From: JBDKTH01 sp964558295
GTDB taxonomy: Bacteria > Planctomycetota > Planctomycetia > Pirellulales > Thermoguttaceae
Direction of reading: 5' to 3'
Length of the DNA stretch: 17,310 nt
Assembly (NCBI GenBank): GCA_964558295.1
Contig: CAZLDQ010000123.1
Location: forward strand, 1 to 17,310
Part shown: positions 1 through 8,076 of the stretch, piece after piece
How positions within the stretch are numbered: the first letter of the stretch is position 1
Layout of the letters: each line of letters opens with the position of its first letter
The notes under the pieces: generated by a model
Told to the model about the DNA's origin: nothing
Database searches by the model: none
What the model saw: only the letters and a program-made list of their open reading frames with translations
Position numbers and translations under genes: made by a program

Positions 1-40
1 CTCGCCCCTTGGACAACTCGTCTGGCCGAAAGTGACTTGT

Positions 41-97
41 TCAACGGGCTGCTAGGACGGCCAGAAGGAACAGTGCGGTGAGTAGATGGCGTTTCAT
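41..97 (-). CDS. 18-codon signal-peptide-like ORF, possibly a broken gene start
   Basis: The ATG at 97-95 follows GGAGGAAG at an 8-base spacing, which is a good ribosome binding site. The product MKRHLLTALFLLAVLAAR has the charged N-terminus and hydrophobic core of a Sec signal peptide, but TGA follows directly at 43-41. Reading on to the window edge in another frame gives an open stretch (QPVEQVTFGQTSCPRGE), so a frameshift near 45-55 separating the signal from a mature protein to the left is possible. Alternatives are a genuine tiny membrane peptide or chance. The in-frame extension upstream to 247 has no matching ribosome binding site and a non-protein-like sequence, so I did not use it. 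Confidence that it is translated is moderate; its identity is unknown. Confidence 0.35.
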   Translation of the reverse strand: MKRHLLTALFLLAVLAAR

Positions 98-453
98 CAG
101 TCTGTCTTCCTCCACGGAATGGAAAAACGGATTTCTCGAGGGAATTGGGAATGCGGGACTGCAGCCATTGGCAGCGGCGGGAAACGGCGTTGTCGCTGTG
201 GGCAGGTGGTTTCGGTGGCAATTGAAGGAAGCGTCTCTAAAAACCACATCTCCTCATTAAGGGGATGCGTCCCCCACGCGATACCGATTGTGGCCTTGGA
301 GAGGGATCGTTGTCAAGCGTTTTTCAGAACGAAACGGAACAGCAGGGCAAGTTACCTCGCCGCACTCTCCCAAGGCAAGAACTCAAGGCGCTTAAGACAT
401 ACAGGCAAATCTCATGTGTCCCCCTTTAGCCAAGAAGAACCGCCATTCGATGC
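98..453. other. Divergent intergenic region, no gene seen
   Basis: This stretch separates the leftward small ORF from the rightward FG-GAP gene. The open frames on both strands have no ribosome binding site and unlikely composition (Arg, Cys and Ser rich). The only structure I see is a short inverted repeat, GGGGA-TGCG-TCCCC, at 261-274. It has no T-run and could be an operator or chance. Confidence 0.5.
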
Positions 454-482
454 TTGACGGCACGGGAGCGGGATGACAGAAT
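454..482 (+). promoter_or_regulatory. Putative sigma70-like promoter for the FG-GAP gene
   Basis: TTGACG (454-459), a 17-base spacer, then CAGAAT (477-482). The -35 matches five of six consensus bases and the -10 four of six. Transcription would start near 489, giving a leader of about 40 bases before the ATG at 528. Judged by eye only. Confidence 0.4.
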
Positions 483-527
483 CCACTATGAAGCAGAATC
501 GAAATCGCTATTTGCAGGAGAACTATG

Positions 528-1727
528 ATGAAGAAGACGGCGGTGATCTTTTGGGCATTTTTCGGGGCAGTGTCGGCAGCGGTGGCCGCAGAACAGGGAG
601 TCCCCCAGTTCAAAAAACTGACCCTCTCCGACCAATTCTATTGTGAAGGAGCCTACTACGGCGACTTCAATCGGGACGGCCAGATGGATGTCGTGGCTGG
701 GCCGTTCTGGTTCGAAGGGCCCGAATTCCAGAAACAGCATGAAATCCGTCCGCCGAAGACGTACGATCCCAAGGGATATTCGGACAATTTTCTGACCTAC
801 ACGGGCGATTTCAACGGCGATGGGTGGACTGACGTCTTCTTCGCTCCTTGGCCCGGCAAGGAGGGCTTTTGGTACGAGAACCCGGCCGACCGAGGCGGCC
901 CCTGGAAACAACACTCGGCCCTCCCAGACGTGAGCAACGAGTCGCCGGTATGGGGCGATGTTACCGGCGACGGTCAACCCGAACTAGTCTACAACATCTC
1001 GGGCTATCTGGGCTATGCCACCTACAATCCGAGCAAGCCGAACCAAGCCTGGACGTTCCATGCGGTCTCCGGGGAAAGCAAGCGTTATCAGCGTTATACC
1101 CACGGCGTCGGGTTTGGCGACATCAATGGCGATGGGCGTATCGACCTGATCGAGAGCATTGGGTGGTGGGAACAGCCGGCCGAGATTAAGGAAGGCCAGC
1201 CCTGGCCCTTCCATCCTGCAGAGTTTGCCGACGCCGCTGCCCAGATGCTTGTCTACGACGTCGACGGCGATGGGCATAACGATGTGATCACCGCCTGGCA
1301 TTGCCATCACTACGGCCTCGTTTGGCAGAAGCAGGTTCGCCAACCCAACGGCGAAATCACCTGGCAACGGAACGTGATCCTCAAGCCGGAACCAGATCTG
1401 AACTCGCCCGAACTGCGGATCAGCCAACTGCACGCCTTTGACCTGGTCGATATCAATGGCGACGGCCTCAAGGACATCCTTACCGGCAAACGGTTCTGGG
1501 CCCATGGTCCGAAAGGCGACAAGGAACCAGACGCTCCGGCCGTCGTGTATTGGTTTGAACTGAAACGCGGCGTCCAGGGCCAAGTCGAATATATCCCCCA
1601 CATGATCGACGACAACTCCGGTGTTGGCACCCAAGTGACGGCCGCAGACCTCAACGGCGATCGTGTTCCTGATGTGATCGTGGGGAATAAGAAGGGAATC
1701 TTCCTGCACCTGAGCAAAACGAAGTAG
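528..1727 (+). CDS. Secreted FG-GAP/VCBS repeat protein
   Basis: The product is 399 residues with a Sec signal peptide (MKKTAVIFWAFFGAVSAAVAA, likely cleaved before EQGVP). Seven calcium-binding-type motifs of the form D-x-[ND]-x-D-G-x-x-D begin at about D46, D94, D144, D198, D244, D308 and D374, for example DFNRDGQMD, DVDGDGHND and DINGDGLKD. The seventh has R in place of the second G. Seven blades are what an integrin-alpha-like or VCBS beta-propeller needs, so the whole mature chain is probably one propeller. Such proteins are common in planctomycetes and are thought to bind ligand or carbohydrate rather than catalyse; no enzyme motif is visible. Two ATGs are adjacent (525 and 528). I chose 528 because AGGAG (516-520) then sits 7 bases away. 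A palindromic hairpin follows the stop, and the next gene on the same strand starts 87 bases later. Ligand unknown. Confidence 0.88.
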   Translation: MKKTAVIFWAFFGAVSAAVAAEQGVPQFKKLTLSDQFYCEGAYYGDFNRDGQMDVVAGPFWFEGPEFQKQHEIRPPKTYDPKGYSDNFLTYTGDFNGDGWTDVFFAPWPGKEGFWYENPADRGGPWKQHSALPDVSNESPVWGDVTGDGQPELVYNISGYLGYATYNPSKPNQAWTFHAVSGESKRYQRYTHGVGFGDINGDGRIDLIESIGWWEQPAEIKEGQPWPFHPAEFADAAAQMLVYDVDGDGHNDVITAWHCHHYGLVWQKQVRQPNGEITWQRNVILKPEPDLNSPELRISQLHAFDLVDINGDGLKDILTGKRFWAHGPKGDKEPDAPAVVYWFELKRGVQGQVEYIPHMIDDNSGVGTQVTAADLNGDRVPDVIVGNKKGIFLHLSKTK

Positions 1728-1738
1728 CAGGAATAGCG

Positions 1739-1774
1739 TGTTGGGCGGGCCCAGCTTGTCAGACCCGCCCAACA
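1739..1774 (+). terminator. Hairpin after the FG-GAP gene
   Basis: TGTTGGGCGGG (1739-1749) pairs perfectly with CCCGCCCAACA (1764-1774), an 11-bp stem with a 14-base loop, starting 12 bases after the stop. There is no T-run after it, so it is a weak candidate for intrinsic termination. It could instead pause polymerase, protect a 3' end or partly uncouple the next gene. Confidence 0.5.
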
Positions 1775-1814
1775 ATCGGCACGCCGGCACTCTTGGACAA
1801 AAAAAGGCAATCCC

Positions 1815-4800
1815 GTGGAACGTCATTTCCTCAACGCGTGTGTTCTTCTCGTTACGTTGGCGAGCTGCACATCTTCGGTCCTGGCGAATGAGCGTCCTAC
1901 GGTGGGCGTTTGGAGTTTCGAGGGGAGTCTTGCGGACCGGTCCGGGCGGGGCAACCACGCCTTCGCGTCGTCGGCCTCCTTTGCACAGGGTCAACGCGGC
2001 CAAGGCCTGCAGTGCGATCAGAGCCCGGCGGTTGTGCCCGACAGCCCCGAACTGCGGCCTGCCCCCGGATTGCGCATCGAATGCTGGGTCAAGCTTGACA
2101 GCCTCGGCACGAGTTGGCAACCGCTGTTGATTAAGGAGCGTGCCTACCAGATCCGTGTGGACCCGCCCCAGGAAGGTGGGCACTTCTCGTTCTTCTTGCA
2201 CCTAGACCAATGGGAACCGCGGGTCCGTTCCAGACTGCCAGCCAAGACCGGCGTGTGGTATCACCTCGTTGCAGGCTGGGACGGCAAAGAGATCTGGCTC
2301 GACGTGGATGGTGAGCGGTCGAGCATGAAACGGTCCGGAATGCCGACACCGTCAAACGAACCATTGGAGTTGGGGCTGTTTAAGGGAGTGCTTGACGAGG
2401 TGCGAATCGAAAATCCCGCCGCACCGTTTTCCGGCGTGGCGCAGTGGCTTTTCGAGGGCGATCTGCGCGACTCCTCCACGCATGGGTATGACCTTTCGGG
2501 AAAAGACGTCAGCTTCGTGCCCGTCCCAGGCGGACAAGCGCTCAAGTCCGGTTCACGGGCTGTGCACGTGGAGAGCAATTCCAATCTGCAACTTGCTCCT
2601 GGATTCCGCATCGATTGCTCAGTCTATTTTGAAAAACTGCCGGTCGAAGACCGCTATATTGTCATCAAGAATGGCGAATACCAACTCCGTCTCAATTCGC
2701 AGAAGGAAGGAGGCTGCTTTGCCTTCTTTGTGAATCTGGGGGGGTGGGAGCCGCGAGTCTGTTCGAAGCAGCGAGTGGAGCCAGGCAAGTGGTATCGGCT
2801 GACGGCCTGCTGGGACGGTGTGGATTTGACGCTTGATGTCAATGGTGAGCGGAGCCACACTGCTCGGTCTGGGCTGGCGAAGCCCACCGACAATCCTCTC
2901 ATGATCGGCGGACCGGGGGAGTGGATTGACAACCTGAAAATCGAGAACCCCAGGCTTCCGATGCTCTTGGCACAGCGCACGCGGCAAGAACATGCGATTT
3001 TGCTGGTTGGACGATCGGAGAAGCTGACGACACAGGTTCGGAATGTCGGCACGGGCGTCGAACAGGTGACCGTCCAGTTCAAGCTGCCATCCGGTACACG
3101 TTGTCTTGGCCCGGTGACCAGCGAATTGGGCCCGCTACCCACGGGAAGCGAGAAAACGATCGAGTGGAGCGTTGTGGCCGACACGGCGGTCCTCGGAACT
3201 GCCGAGATCGAACTGACGGCAGCCGGCGCACCGCCGGTGACGGTGAGGCATCCGTTGGTCTTCTTCCCGAACGAGAAGGGACCGCCGGCTTCCGCCTCGG
3301 AGAGATTGCCGTCGACGACGGCCGACGGCGGCGGCAAGGCAACGACCTACTACATCGACAGTGTAGCGGGCAGCAATGCCCACGCCGGCACGTCGCCCGA
3401 TGCGCCCTGGAAGGACTTTTCCAAAATCAACGGCCGTGTTCTCGGTCCCGGCGAGCGGCTTCTCTTGCGACGCGGCAGCGTTTTCAACCAGGAACTGAAC
3501 ATCTCTGCCCAAGGCACTGCCGACAACTGGGCGGAAATCGGCGCCTATGGCACTGGGGCTCGCCCGATGATCCGCCGCAACTGGGACATCGATGATCGCT
3601 GTGTCCTGGTGACGAACCCCGAATTCCTGCGGATTCGCAGTCTGGTCGTATGTTACGCAGGCAAGGGGCTGATCGTCCACTACACACAGTCGGGCCATCG
3701 TGGGTTGGTGATCGAAGACTGCATCGCCCATCATATCGAGGGACTCTATCGGTTCAATGCCCATGGGATTCCTGAATGGCTTGACCGCGAGGGTGCGCCG
3801 GGCGATGGAATGGCCCGATCGTTTGGAATCGGCCTCACGGGGGCCCCGGCCACGGACCTCGTGCTTCGCGACTGCGAGATGTTTCAGTGTTCCTCGGGGT
3901 TCTCGGTGCGCGGGGACGATGCGATCGTTGATCGCATCTTCTGCCACGACAATCTAGTTCACAACACCTCGCCCCATCCGTTCCTGGTCAGTATTCGTCG
4001 CACCGTGTTGGAGAACAGCATTTTTGATGCATCAGGCTGGCATGCCAGCGCCGGTACGATGGGCATCATGCTCGGTAGTCCGCAAGGTCTGATCATTCGC
4101 AATTGCTACTTCCGCAACCAGCCCGACTCGGGTAGCCACGACGAAGGCGGGGTCGACTTCGAGGCTGGCGGGAACGGATGTCTGATCGATCGATGTACGT
4201 TCGAGAACAACGCTGGGGCGGCGATCGAGGTCCTCGGGCTGAAGTATCCGCAAACAACGAATGTTGAGATCCGCGACTCGCGATTCATCAAGAACAACAC
4301 TGCGAAGAAACTGGGGCCGTCAGAGATCTTCATCTGGGGCGGTTCCCGTGACCCGTCTGTCTGCTGCAGCACGGGGACCATCCAGAGCAATGGCTATGTT
4401 CTTCTGCCCGGCATTGAATTCTTTGTTAACAAGGCTCCCCAACTGACGTCCTGGACACTACAAAACAATACCTCGTATGCAACCGTTGCGGATATCGACC
4501 GCGCGATGCCGTTGAATCGTCCGCCGGTGGTCGATGCTGGCGCCGACATCCGGACCGATCGGCTCAAGGTGGCACTGGCTGGCCGGGTGAGTGACGATGG
4601 TCGACCGGCAGGCAAGCCATTGTCGATCGCTTGGGAAGTCGTTGAGGGGCCCGGCCAAGTCGCATTCGACGACGCCCATGCTTCGGCTACCGTGGCCACG
4701 TTCGACAAGCCGGGCGACTATCTTCTGCGTCTGGTAGTCGACGATGGGGAGTTTTGGCTGAGTGACATGGTTGTGGTACACGTTCTTTCAGCAGGTATGT

Positions 4801-5303
4801 CAGTCGTTAAGGCATGGGAGTTCAACACCAACCTGGACAAAGAAGGCTGGACCGAGGGGAACCTGGGCACACGCATTCGGAAGTGGGTCCATCAGGACTG
4901 GCCGACCATTTCCCATCCCGTCAGACATGTCGCGGGGGGGTACTACGTGGTGGCGATCGAGAACAGTCCCGATGCCCATTTGCTCTCGGACGATCATCTC
5001 GGTCTTGATCTGGCCGGAAAAGAGACGCTTATGCTCCGGTTCCAGAACCACACGCCGGCGGTGACAATGCGTCTGAAGTTTACGACCGAAGCCGACCCAC
5101 AGTGGGATGACGCCAAGAGCCAAGTCTTCCCCGTGGTAGCCAATGATAACGAGAGCCGGATGTATACGCTGGACTTATCCACCGTTCCCGGTTGGAAGGG
5201 CCGGTTGCGGCAACTCCGGTTGGATATAGCCTCCGGCAAGCCACTTACCGGAACATGCCGTTTCGACTACATCTGGGTCGGTTTGCCAGGCCCCCGTCCC
5301 TAA
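1815..5303 (+). CDS. Large LamG / parallel beta-helix surface protein, putative lipoprotein
   Basis: The product is 1162 residues from a GTG start with AAGG 7 bases upstream. Domains in order: signal with a lipobox-like LASC ending at Cys18 (a signal peptidase I site after VLA is the alternative); two concanavalin-like LamG domains at about 30-205 and 207-380; a beta-sandwich resembling CARDB at about 385-480; a right-handed parallel beta-helix at about 510-890, starting YYIDSVAGSNAHAGTSPDAP, the usual opening of such helices; a PKD-like domain at about 900-990 (PPVVDAGADI ... FDKPGDYLLRLVVDDGE); and a C-terminal beta-sandwich at about 1000-1160. The beta-helix fold includes polysaccharide lyases and epimerases, but I cannot assign catalytic residues, so binding or cleavage of a polysaccharide is inference. 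It is convergent with a Tat-exported sugar isomerase and downstream of the FG-GAP gene. Runs of seven G at 2738-2744 and 4934-4940 encode Gly-Gly and could suffer sequencing or replication slippage; the frame is intact here. Confidence 0.88.
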   Translation: MERHFLNACVLLVTLASCTSSVLANERPTVGVWSFEGSLADRSGRGNHAFASSASFAQGQRGQGLQCDQSPAVVPDSPELRPAPGLRIECWVKLDSLGTSWQPLLIKERAYQIRVDPPQEGGHFSFFLHLDQWEPRVRSRLPAKTGVWYHLVAGWDGKEIWLDVDGERSSMKRSGMPTPSNEPLELGLFKGVLDEVRIENPAAPFSGVAQWLFEGDLRDSSTHGYDLSGKDVSFVPVPGGQALKSGSRAVHVESNSNLQLAPGFRIDCSVYFEKLPVEDRYIVIKNGEYQLRLNSQKEGGCFAFFVNLGGWEPRVCSKQRVEPGKWYRLTACWDGVDLTLDVNGERSHTARSGLAKPTDNPLMIGGPGEWIDNLKIENPRLPMLLAQRTRQEHAILLVGRSEKLTTQVRNVGTGVEQVTVQFKLPSGTRCLGPVTSELGPLPTGSEKTIEWSVVADTAVLGTAEIELTAAGAPPVTVRHPLVFFPNEKGPPASASERLPSTTADGGGKATTYYIDSVAGSNAHAGTSPDAPWKDFSKINGRVLGPGERLLLRRGSVFNQELNISAQGTADNWAEIGAYGTGARPMIRRNWDIDDRCVLVTNPEFLRIRSLVVCYAGKGLIVHYTQSGHRGLVIEDCIAHHIEGLYRFNAHGIPEWLDREGAPGDGMARSFGIGLTGAPATDLVLRDCEMFQCSSGFSVRGDDAIVDRIFCHDNLVHNTSPHPFLVSIRRTVLENSIFDASGWHASAGTMGIMLGSPQGLIIRNCYFRNQPDSGSHDEGGVDFEAGGNGCLIDRCTFENNAGAAIEVLGLKYPQTTNVEIRDSRFIKNNTAKKLGPSEIFIWGGSRDPSVCCSTGTIQSNGYVLLPGIEFFVNKAPQLTSWTLQNNTSYATVADIDRAMPLNRPPVVDAGADIRTDRLKVALAGRVSDDGRPAGKPLSIAWEVVEGPGQVAFDDAHASATVATFDKPGDYLLRLVVDDGEFWLSDMVVVHVLSAGMSVVKAWEFNTNLDKEGWTEGNLGTRIRKWVHQDWPTISHPVRHVAGGYYVVAIENSPDAHLLSDDHLGLDLAGKETLMLRFQNHTPAVTMRLKFTTEADPQWDDAKSQVFPVVANDNESRMYTLDLSTVPGWKGRLRQLRLDIASGKPLTGTCRFDYIWVGLPGPRP
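1899..2957 (+). repeat. Internal duplication: two tandem LamG domains
   Basis: The two LamG units (about 1899-2430 and 2433-2957) are clearly related at protein level. Both share, in order, an EGG-x-F-x-FF strand, WEPRV, WY-x-L, WDG, LDV-x-GERS and RSG. The second copy has picked up extra cysteines. This points to duplication within the gene. Confidence 0.8.
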
Positions 5304-5368
5304 GGAGCGGCCAGAGAAGGGGGCCTCCCTTTGGGAGAGCGGATTGTGGAGACAGTGTCCGCTGCCGC

Positions 5369-5400
5369 TGGAACCGAGGCAAGCCGTGCCATCGGTTCCA
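5369..5400. terminator. Bidirectional hairpin between convergent genes
   Basis: TGGAACCGA (5369-5377) pairs with TCGGTTCCA (5392-5400). Inside it GGCA (5378-5381) pairs with TGCC (5387-5390), leaving a five-base loop and a single bulged A at 5391, so the stem totals 13 bp. It lies 66 bases past the stop of the beta-helix gene and 31 past the stop of the isomerase gene. That is the expected place for a shared terminator, although neither side has a T-run. Confidence 0.6.
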
Positions 5401-5430
5401 ACGGCTGGATCGTGGACGCGACGCCTTCGA

Positions 5431-6333
5431 TCAGGCAAGGGCCTCTTTGCAGTATTGAACACACTTGCCGACTTCCGTGACTGTGTCGGAGCCTTGCGGG
5501 ATTTTGTATTCCAGCTCGATGTCGGCCGGGAAGGTCCATTTCTTCTTGCTGATCAACTGGAGGACTTCCTTGATCGGCGTTTCGCCCTGGCCCCAAGGCA
5601 GGTTCTTGCCATCGGCGGTGCGGTCCTTCAGATGAATGCTGACGATCCGGTCTTGGTACTTTTCGATCACGGGAATCGGCGACAGGCCCTTGCTGCCGGC
5701 CACGTAATGGCCGATGTCGAAGTTGAAGCCGATGTACTTTCCATACGAGAGGATGGGGTCGGTCTTATCCATCACAGGGTAATTGTTCGTGTGGTTGTGG
5801 AACCCGACCCAGATCTGGTACTTGTCGGCGAACGGCGCTAGCCGTTTGGCCATTGCCTCGGAACGTTCGAGGGTGACCGCTGTGCAACCGAGGACCTTGG
5901 CCACTTGGAAGCTGAAATCGATCTCCTCATCCGACTGGCCGAAGAAGCCCATCTTGTGGATATGGATGTTGACGCCGGCGTCGTTGTACATCTTGCGCAG
6001 TTCGCGGCACTTGGCCAGTTGCGCTTCGCGCTGATCGTCGGTGGCCTTACCGCCGATACCGGCATACGACTGGATTGGGCCTCCCATCAGTTCCACTTCG
6101 CTGAGCCCGTTCTGGAGAAGCGCCTTGAGCGTATCTTCTGCCGAGTTGATGCCGCCGCGATAGCTGTAGGTAATGCAGCCGATGCGGACACCGTTGAAGA
6201 CGGAGTTGGGCTTGCTCGACATCGCAGCGCCCAGCGCACGTCCCGGCACGAAGGCCGCCGCTGCAAGGGCTGCTGCGCCGCCCAGAAAAGTGCGTCTGGT
6301 GGTAACATCACCGCTGGTGATCCGTGTTGTCAT
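5431..6333 (-). CDS. Tat-exported sugar phosphate isomerase/epimerase-like TIM-barrel protein
   Basis: The product is 300 residues. The start at 6333 is chosen because GAGGAG lies 7 bases upstream; an upstream extension to 6441 lacks this and would bury the signal. The N-terminus has a twin-arginine motif, TRRTFLG (R13, R14), and an Ala-rich hydrophobic stretch ending near GRALGA, so the enzyme is probably exported folded. The rest matches the xylose-isomerase-like TIM barrel (AP_endonuc_2 family). Likely metal and catalytic residues, by analogy with ketose 3-epimerases, are E156 (VTLERSE), D206 and H209 (FNFDIGH), H234 (SIHLKD) and E273 (DIELEY). The substrate cannot be read from the sequence; related proteins are isomerases, epimerases or inosose dehydratase-like enzymes. 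It faces the beta-helix lipoprotein gene tail to tail, consistent with but not proving a shared role in carbohydrate breakdown. Confidence 0.88.
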   Translation of the reverse strand: MTTRITSGDVTTRRTFLGGAAALAAAAFVPGRALGAAMSSKPNSVFNGVRIGCITYSYRGGINSAEDTLKALLQNGLSEVELMGGPIQSYAGIGGKATDDQREAQLAKCRELRKMYNDAGVNIHIHKMGFFGQSDEEIDFSFQVAKVLGCTAVTLERSEAMAKRLAPFADKYQIWVGFHNHTNNYPVMDKTDPILSYGKYIGFNFDIGHYVAGSKGLSPIPVIEKYQDRIVSIHLKDRTADGKNLPWGQGETPIKEVLQLISKKKWTFPADIELEYKIPQGSDTVTEVGKCVQYCKEALA

Positions 6334-6632
6334 TACTAAACTCCTCTGATTCCAAAAGATGAATCTTGCCAATCGCCGAACCTCTGCGGCTGGGCCGCAT
6401 GTCGATAACACCTCAGTATCATTCGGCCGCTCCCGAAACACAAGCGCCGATCCCCCTCCTCCTAGCGGAAAGAGTGGACTCCATTATCATCCGCGTTCCT
6501 GGATTACCACAGACAGCGGCTTTTGCATTGCGGGAACCCGCCGGGGAACGGCGACTTGCCCTTCGGCGGGATGATCGATAAACTAGAGAAGATACGTCAA
6601 GAAGTCATTCTCATGTGGCTTGGGACGGCAGC
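6334..6632. other. Divergent intergenic region
   Basis: This lies between the isomerase gene and the methyltransferase gene. Several short plus-strand frames are open, including a 46-codon one (6571-6711), but none has a ribosome binding site or third-base bias. A weak leftward promoter may lie around 6423-6451 (on the minus strand TTGTGT, 17 bases, GATACT). Nothing else is evident. Confidence 0.4.
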
Positions 6633-6661
6633 TTGCCGAACCCCCCATTTAGGTTTATTAG
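6633..6661 (+). promoter_or_regulatory. Putative promoter for the methyltransferase gene
   Basis: TTGCCG (6633-6638), a 17-base spacer and TATTAG (6656-6661), each matching four of six consensus bases. Transcription would start near 6668, about 50 bases before the ATG at 6721. This is an eye-level match only. Confidence 0.3.
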
Positions 6662-6720
6662 CTGGTTCGCTGCTGGATGACGAGATTTTCTCGCTAATGG
6701 AAGGCAAGTGATCACGAACG

Positions 6721-7824
6721 ATGGTTGGCGAGCCCACATTTTTGTTTGCGACCTGTCAACTTGGGGCCGAACGAGCGGTGAAGTACGAGGTGAACCGGCG
6801 ATGGCCGGATGTGCATGCCGCGTTTTCCCGCCCGGGATTTCTGACATTCAAAGTCCCGTCGGATCATCCGATCCACGAAGATTTTGAATTTCCGTCGATC
6901 TTTGCGCGAGGTTTTGGCATCTCACTGGGGAAGGCCGTTGGGGCAACCCGTGAGCAGTTGGCTCAGAGTGTTTGGGAACTCTGCGGCCAGCGGCCAGTGC
7001 GGAGGTTACACGTTTGGCAGCGTGACACGGCCAAGCCGGGGGATGACGACTTTGAGCCATCGCTCACTCCCCTGGCCATCGGCATTCACCAGTCGATCTA
7101 CCAAGCCTGTCCGGCCCCAGAACGGTTAGCCCCGGGAGCAGAGGATCCGGAGAAACCCGCCCGGCGTGGCGAGTTTGTCCTCGATTGTGTCGTGGTCGAT
7201 CCTGACCAGTGGTGGGTGGGTTACCACAAGGCTACGTCCATCGCTACCCGATGGCCGGGTGGAATCATTCCGCTGCAATTGCCCCCACATGCGGTTTCTC
7301 GGGCGTGGCTCAAGATGGAAGAGGCGTTGCGTTGGTCGCAGTTGCCGATCGCCCCTGGTTCACGCTGTGTGGAAATCGGCAGCGCGCCTGGGGGGGCAAG
7401 CCAAGCTCTTTTGGACCGGGAAATGATCGTCATCGGAATAGATCCGGCGGAGATGGACCCGAGCGTGGCAGCTCATCCTCGCTTCACTCACATCCGCAAA
7501 CGTGCATCGGAGGTTCGGCGCAAGGAGTTTCGCAAGGTACGTTGGCTGACCGCCGACATGAATGTGGCCCCAAACTACACCTTGGATGTGGTTGAGGAGA
7601 TCGTGAACCATCCGGAAGTGAGTATCCGGGGTCTCTTGCTGACCTTAAAACTATTCGAATGGAAACTGGCAGAGAAGGTTCCCGAGTACCTCGAACGGGT
7701 TCGAAGCTGGGGCTACAACGAAGTGGCCGCACGTCAGTTGGCCCACAACCGGCAGGAAATCGTTGTTGCAGCCCTTCAAAGACCGTTTTACCGCAAGCCG
7801 TCCCATTCCTCCCGCTCGCGTTAA
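6721..7824 (+). CDS. RlmM-like SAM-dependent 2'-O-ribose RNA methyltransferase
   Basis: The product is 367 residues, close to the length of E. coli RlmM, which methylates the 2'-O of C2498 in 23S rRNA. The first 190 residues or so form the N-terminal RNA-binding part, opening FLFATCQLGAE. The C-terminal half is an FtsJ/RrmJ-type Rossmann methyltransferase: SAM motif I is VEIGSAPGGAS (217-227), and the K-D-K-E tetrad can be placed at K198 (AWLKMEE), D279 (TADMN), K310 (LTLKLFEW) and E346 (NRQEIVV). The segment ARQLAHNRQE resembles the RlmM C-terminus. No ribosome binding site is visible before the ATG; GGAAGG is about 16 bases away. The start is nevertheless supported because the conserved N-terminal strand begins six residues in. 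It is probably a stand-alone housekeeping gene. The exact target nucleotide is inferred from the family. Confidence 0.85.
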   Translation: MVGEPTFLFATCQLGAERAVKYEVNRRWPDVHAAFSRPGFLTFKVPSDHPIHEDFEFPSIFARGFGISLGKAVGATREQLAQSVWELCGQRPVRRLHVWQRDTAKPGDDDFEPSLTPLAIGIHQSIYQACPAPERLAPGAEDPEKPARRGEFVLDCVVVDPDQWWVGYHKATSIATRWPGGIIPLQLPPHAVSRAWLKMEEALRWSQLPIAPGSRCVEIGSAPGGASQALLDREMIVIGIDPAEMDPSVAAHPRFTHIRKRASEVRRKEFRKVRWLTADMNVAPNYTLDVVEEIVNHPEVSIRGLLLTLKLFEWKLAEKVPEYLERVRSWGYNEVAARQLAHNRQEIVVAALQRPFYRKPSHSSRSR

Positions 7825-8011
7825 CCCAAAAGCTGGCCCCTCCCTTCAAGTGGTTTGCAAGCATTAAGCGAGAAGTCAGACAATTCTGTCGAATTACGTT
7901 CACTTTTCCCACACATGACTTGGATATACTTGTTTAATGTCACATGGCGTTTCTCGACGCCGTTGACGAGCATGTTCAAGTAACGGGTGCTGTAAAGCCG
8001 AAGCGTTTGGA
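7825..8011. other. Intergenic region upstream of the repeat-protein gene
   Basis: No gene is supported here. A minus-strand frame (7821-8057) is open but has no ribosome binding site and would start inside the putative promoter. Short -10-like sequences (TATACT at 7925-7930, TTTAAT at 7933-7938) lack matching -35 boxes. Confidence 0.4.
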
Positions 8012-8037
8012 GAAGTCTTTGTGTCCGATCGGACTTC
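8012..8037. promoter_or_regulatory. Palindromic element, candidate operator
   Basis: GTCCGATCGGAC (8023-8034) is a perfect 12-bp palindrome. It overlaps a second inverted repeat, GAAGTC (8012-8017) with GACTTC (8032-8037). The palindrome ends 8 bases before the -35 box at 8043, where an activator or repressor dimer could bind. No regulator gene is adjacent, so this is inference from position and symmetry. Confidence 0.4.
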
Positions 8038-8042
8038 GACGG

Positions 8043-8070
8043 TTGACGGGCCGACATTCCCCGCTATAGA
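8043..8070 (+). promoter_or_regulatory. Sigma70-like promoter for the repeat-protein gene
   Basis: TTGACG (8043-8048), a 16-base spacer and TATAGA (8065-8070). The -35 matches five of six consensus bases and the -10 four of six. Transcription from about 8077 would give a leader of about 160 bases. Confidence 0.5.
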
Positions 8071-8076
8071 ATAGGC

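Noticed and set aside
86..457. 123-codon plus-strand ORF near the left edge
   Set aside because: Low-quality composition rich in Arg, Ser and Cys, no ribosome binding site, and it overlaps the opposite-strand start with a strong site.
984..2201. Long open frame (405 codons) on the minus strand
   Set aside because: It lies opposite the FG-GAP and LamG genes, spans the gap between them, has no ribosome binding site, and mirrors their codon pattern.
6571..6711. 46-codon plus-strand ORF just upstream of the methyltransferase
   Set aside because: No ribosome binding site, no third-base preference, and it overlaps the putative promoter. Not convincing without conservation.
7821..8057. 78-codon minus-strand ORF filling the intergenic region
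   Set aside because: It would start inside the promoter of the repeat gene, GGGGA directly abuts its ATG, and codon third positions are unbiased. Its stop sharing TTAA with the neighbouring gene's stop is probably chance.
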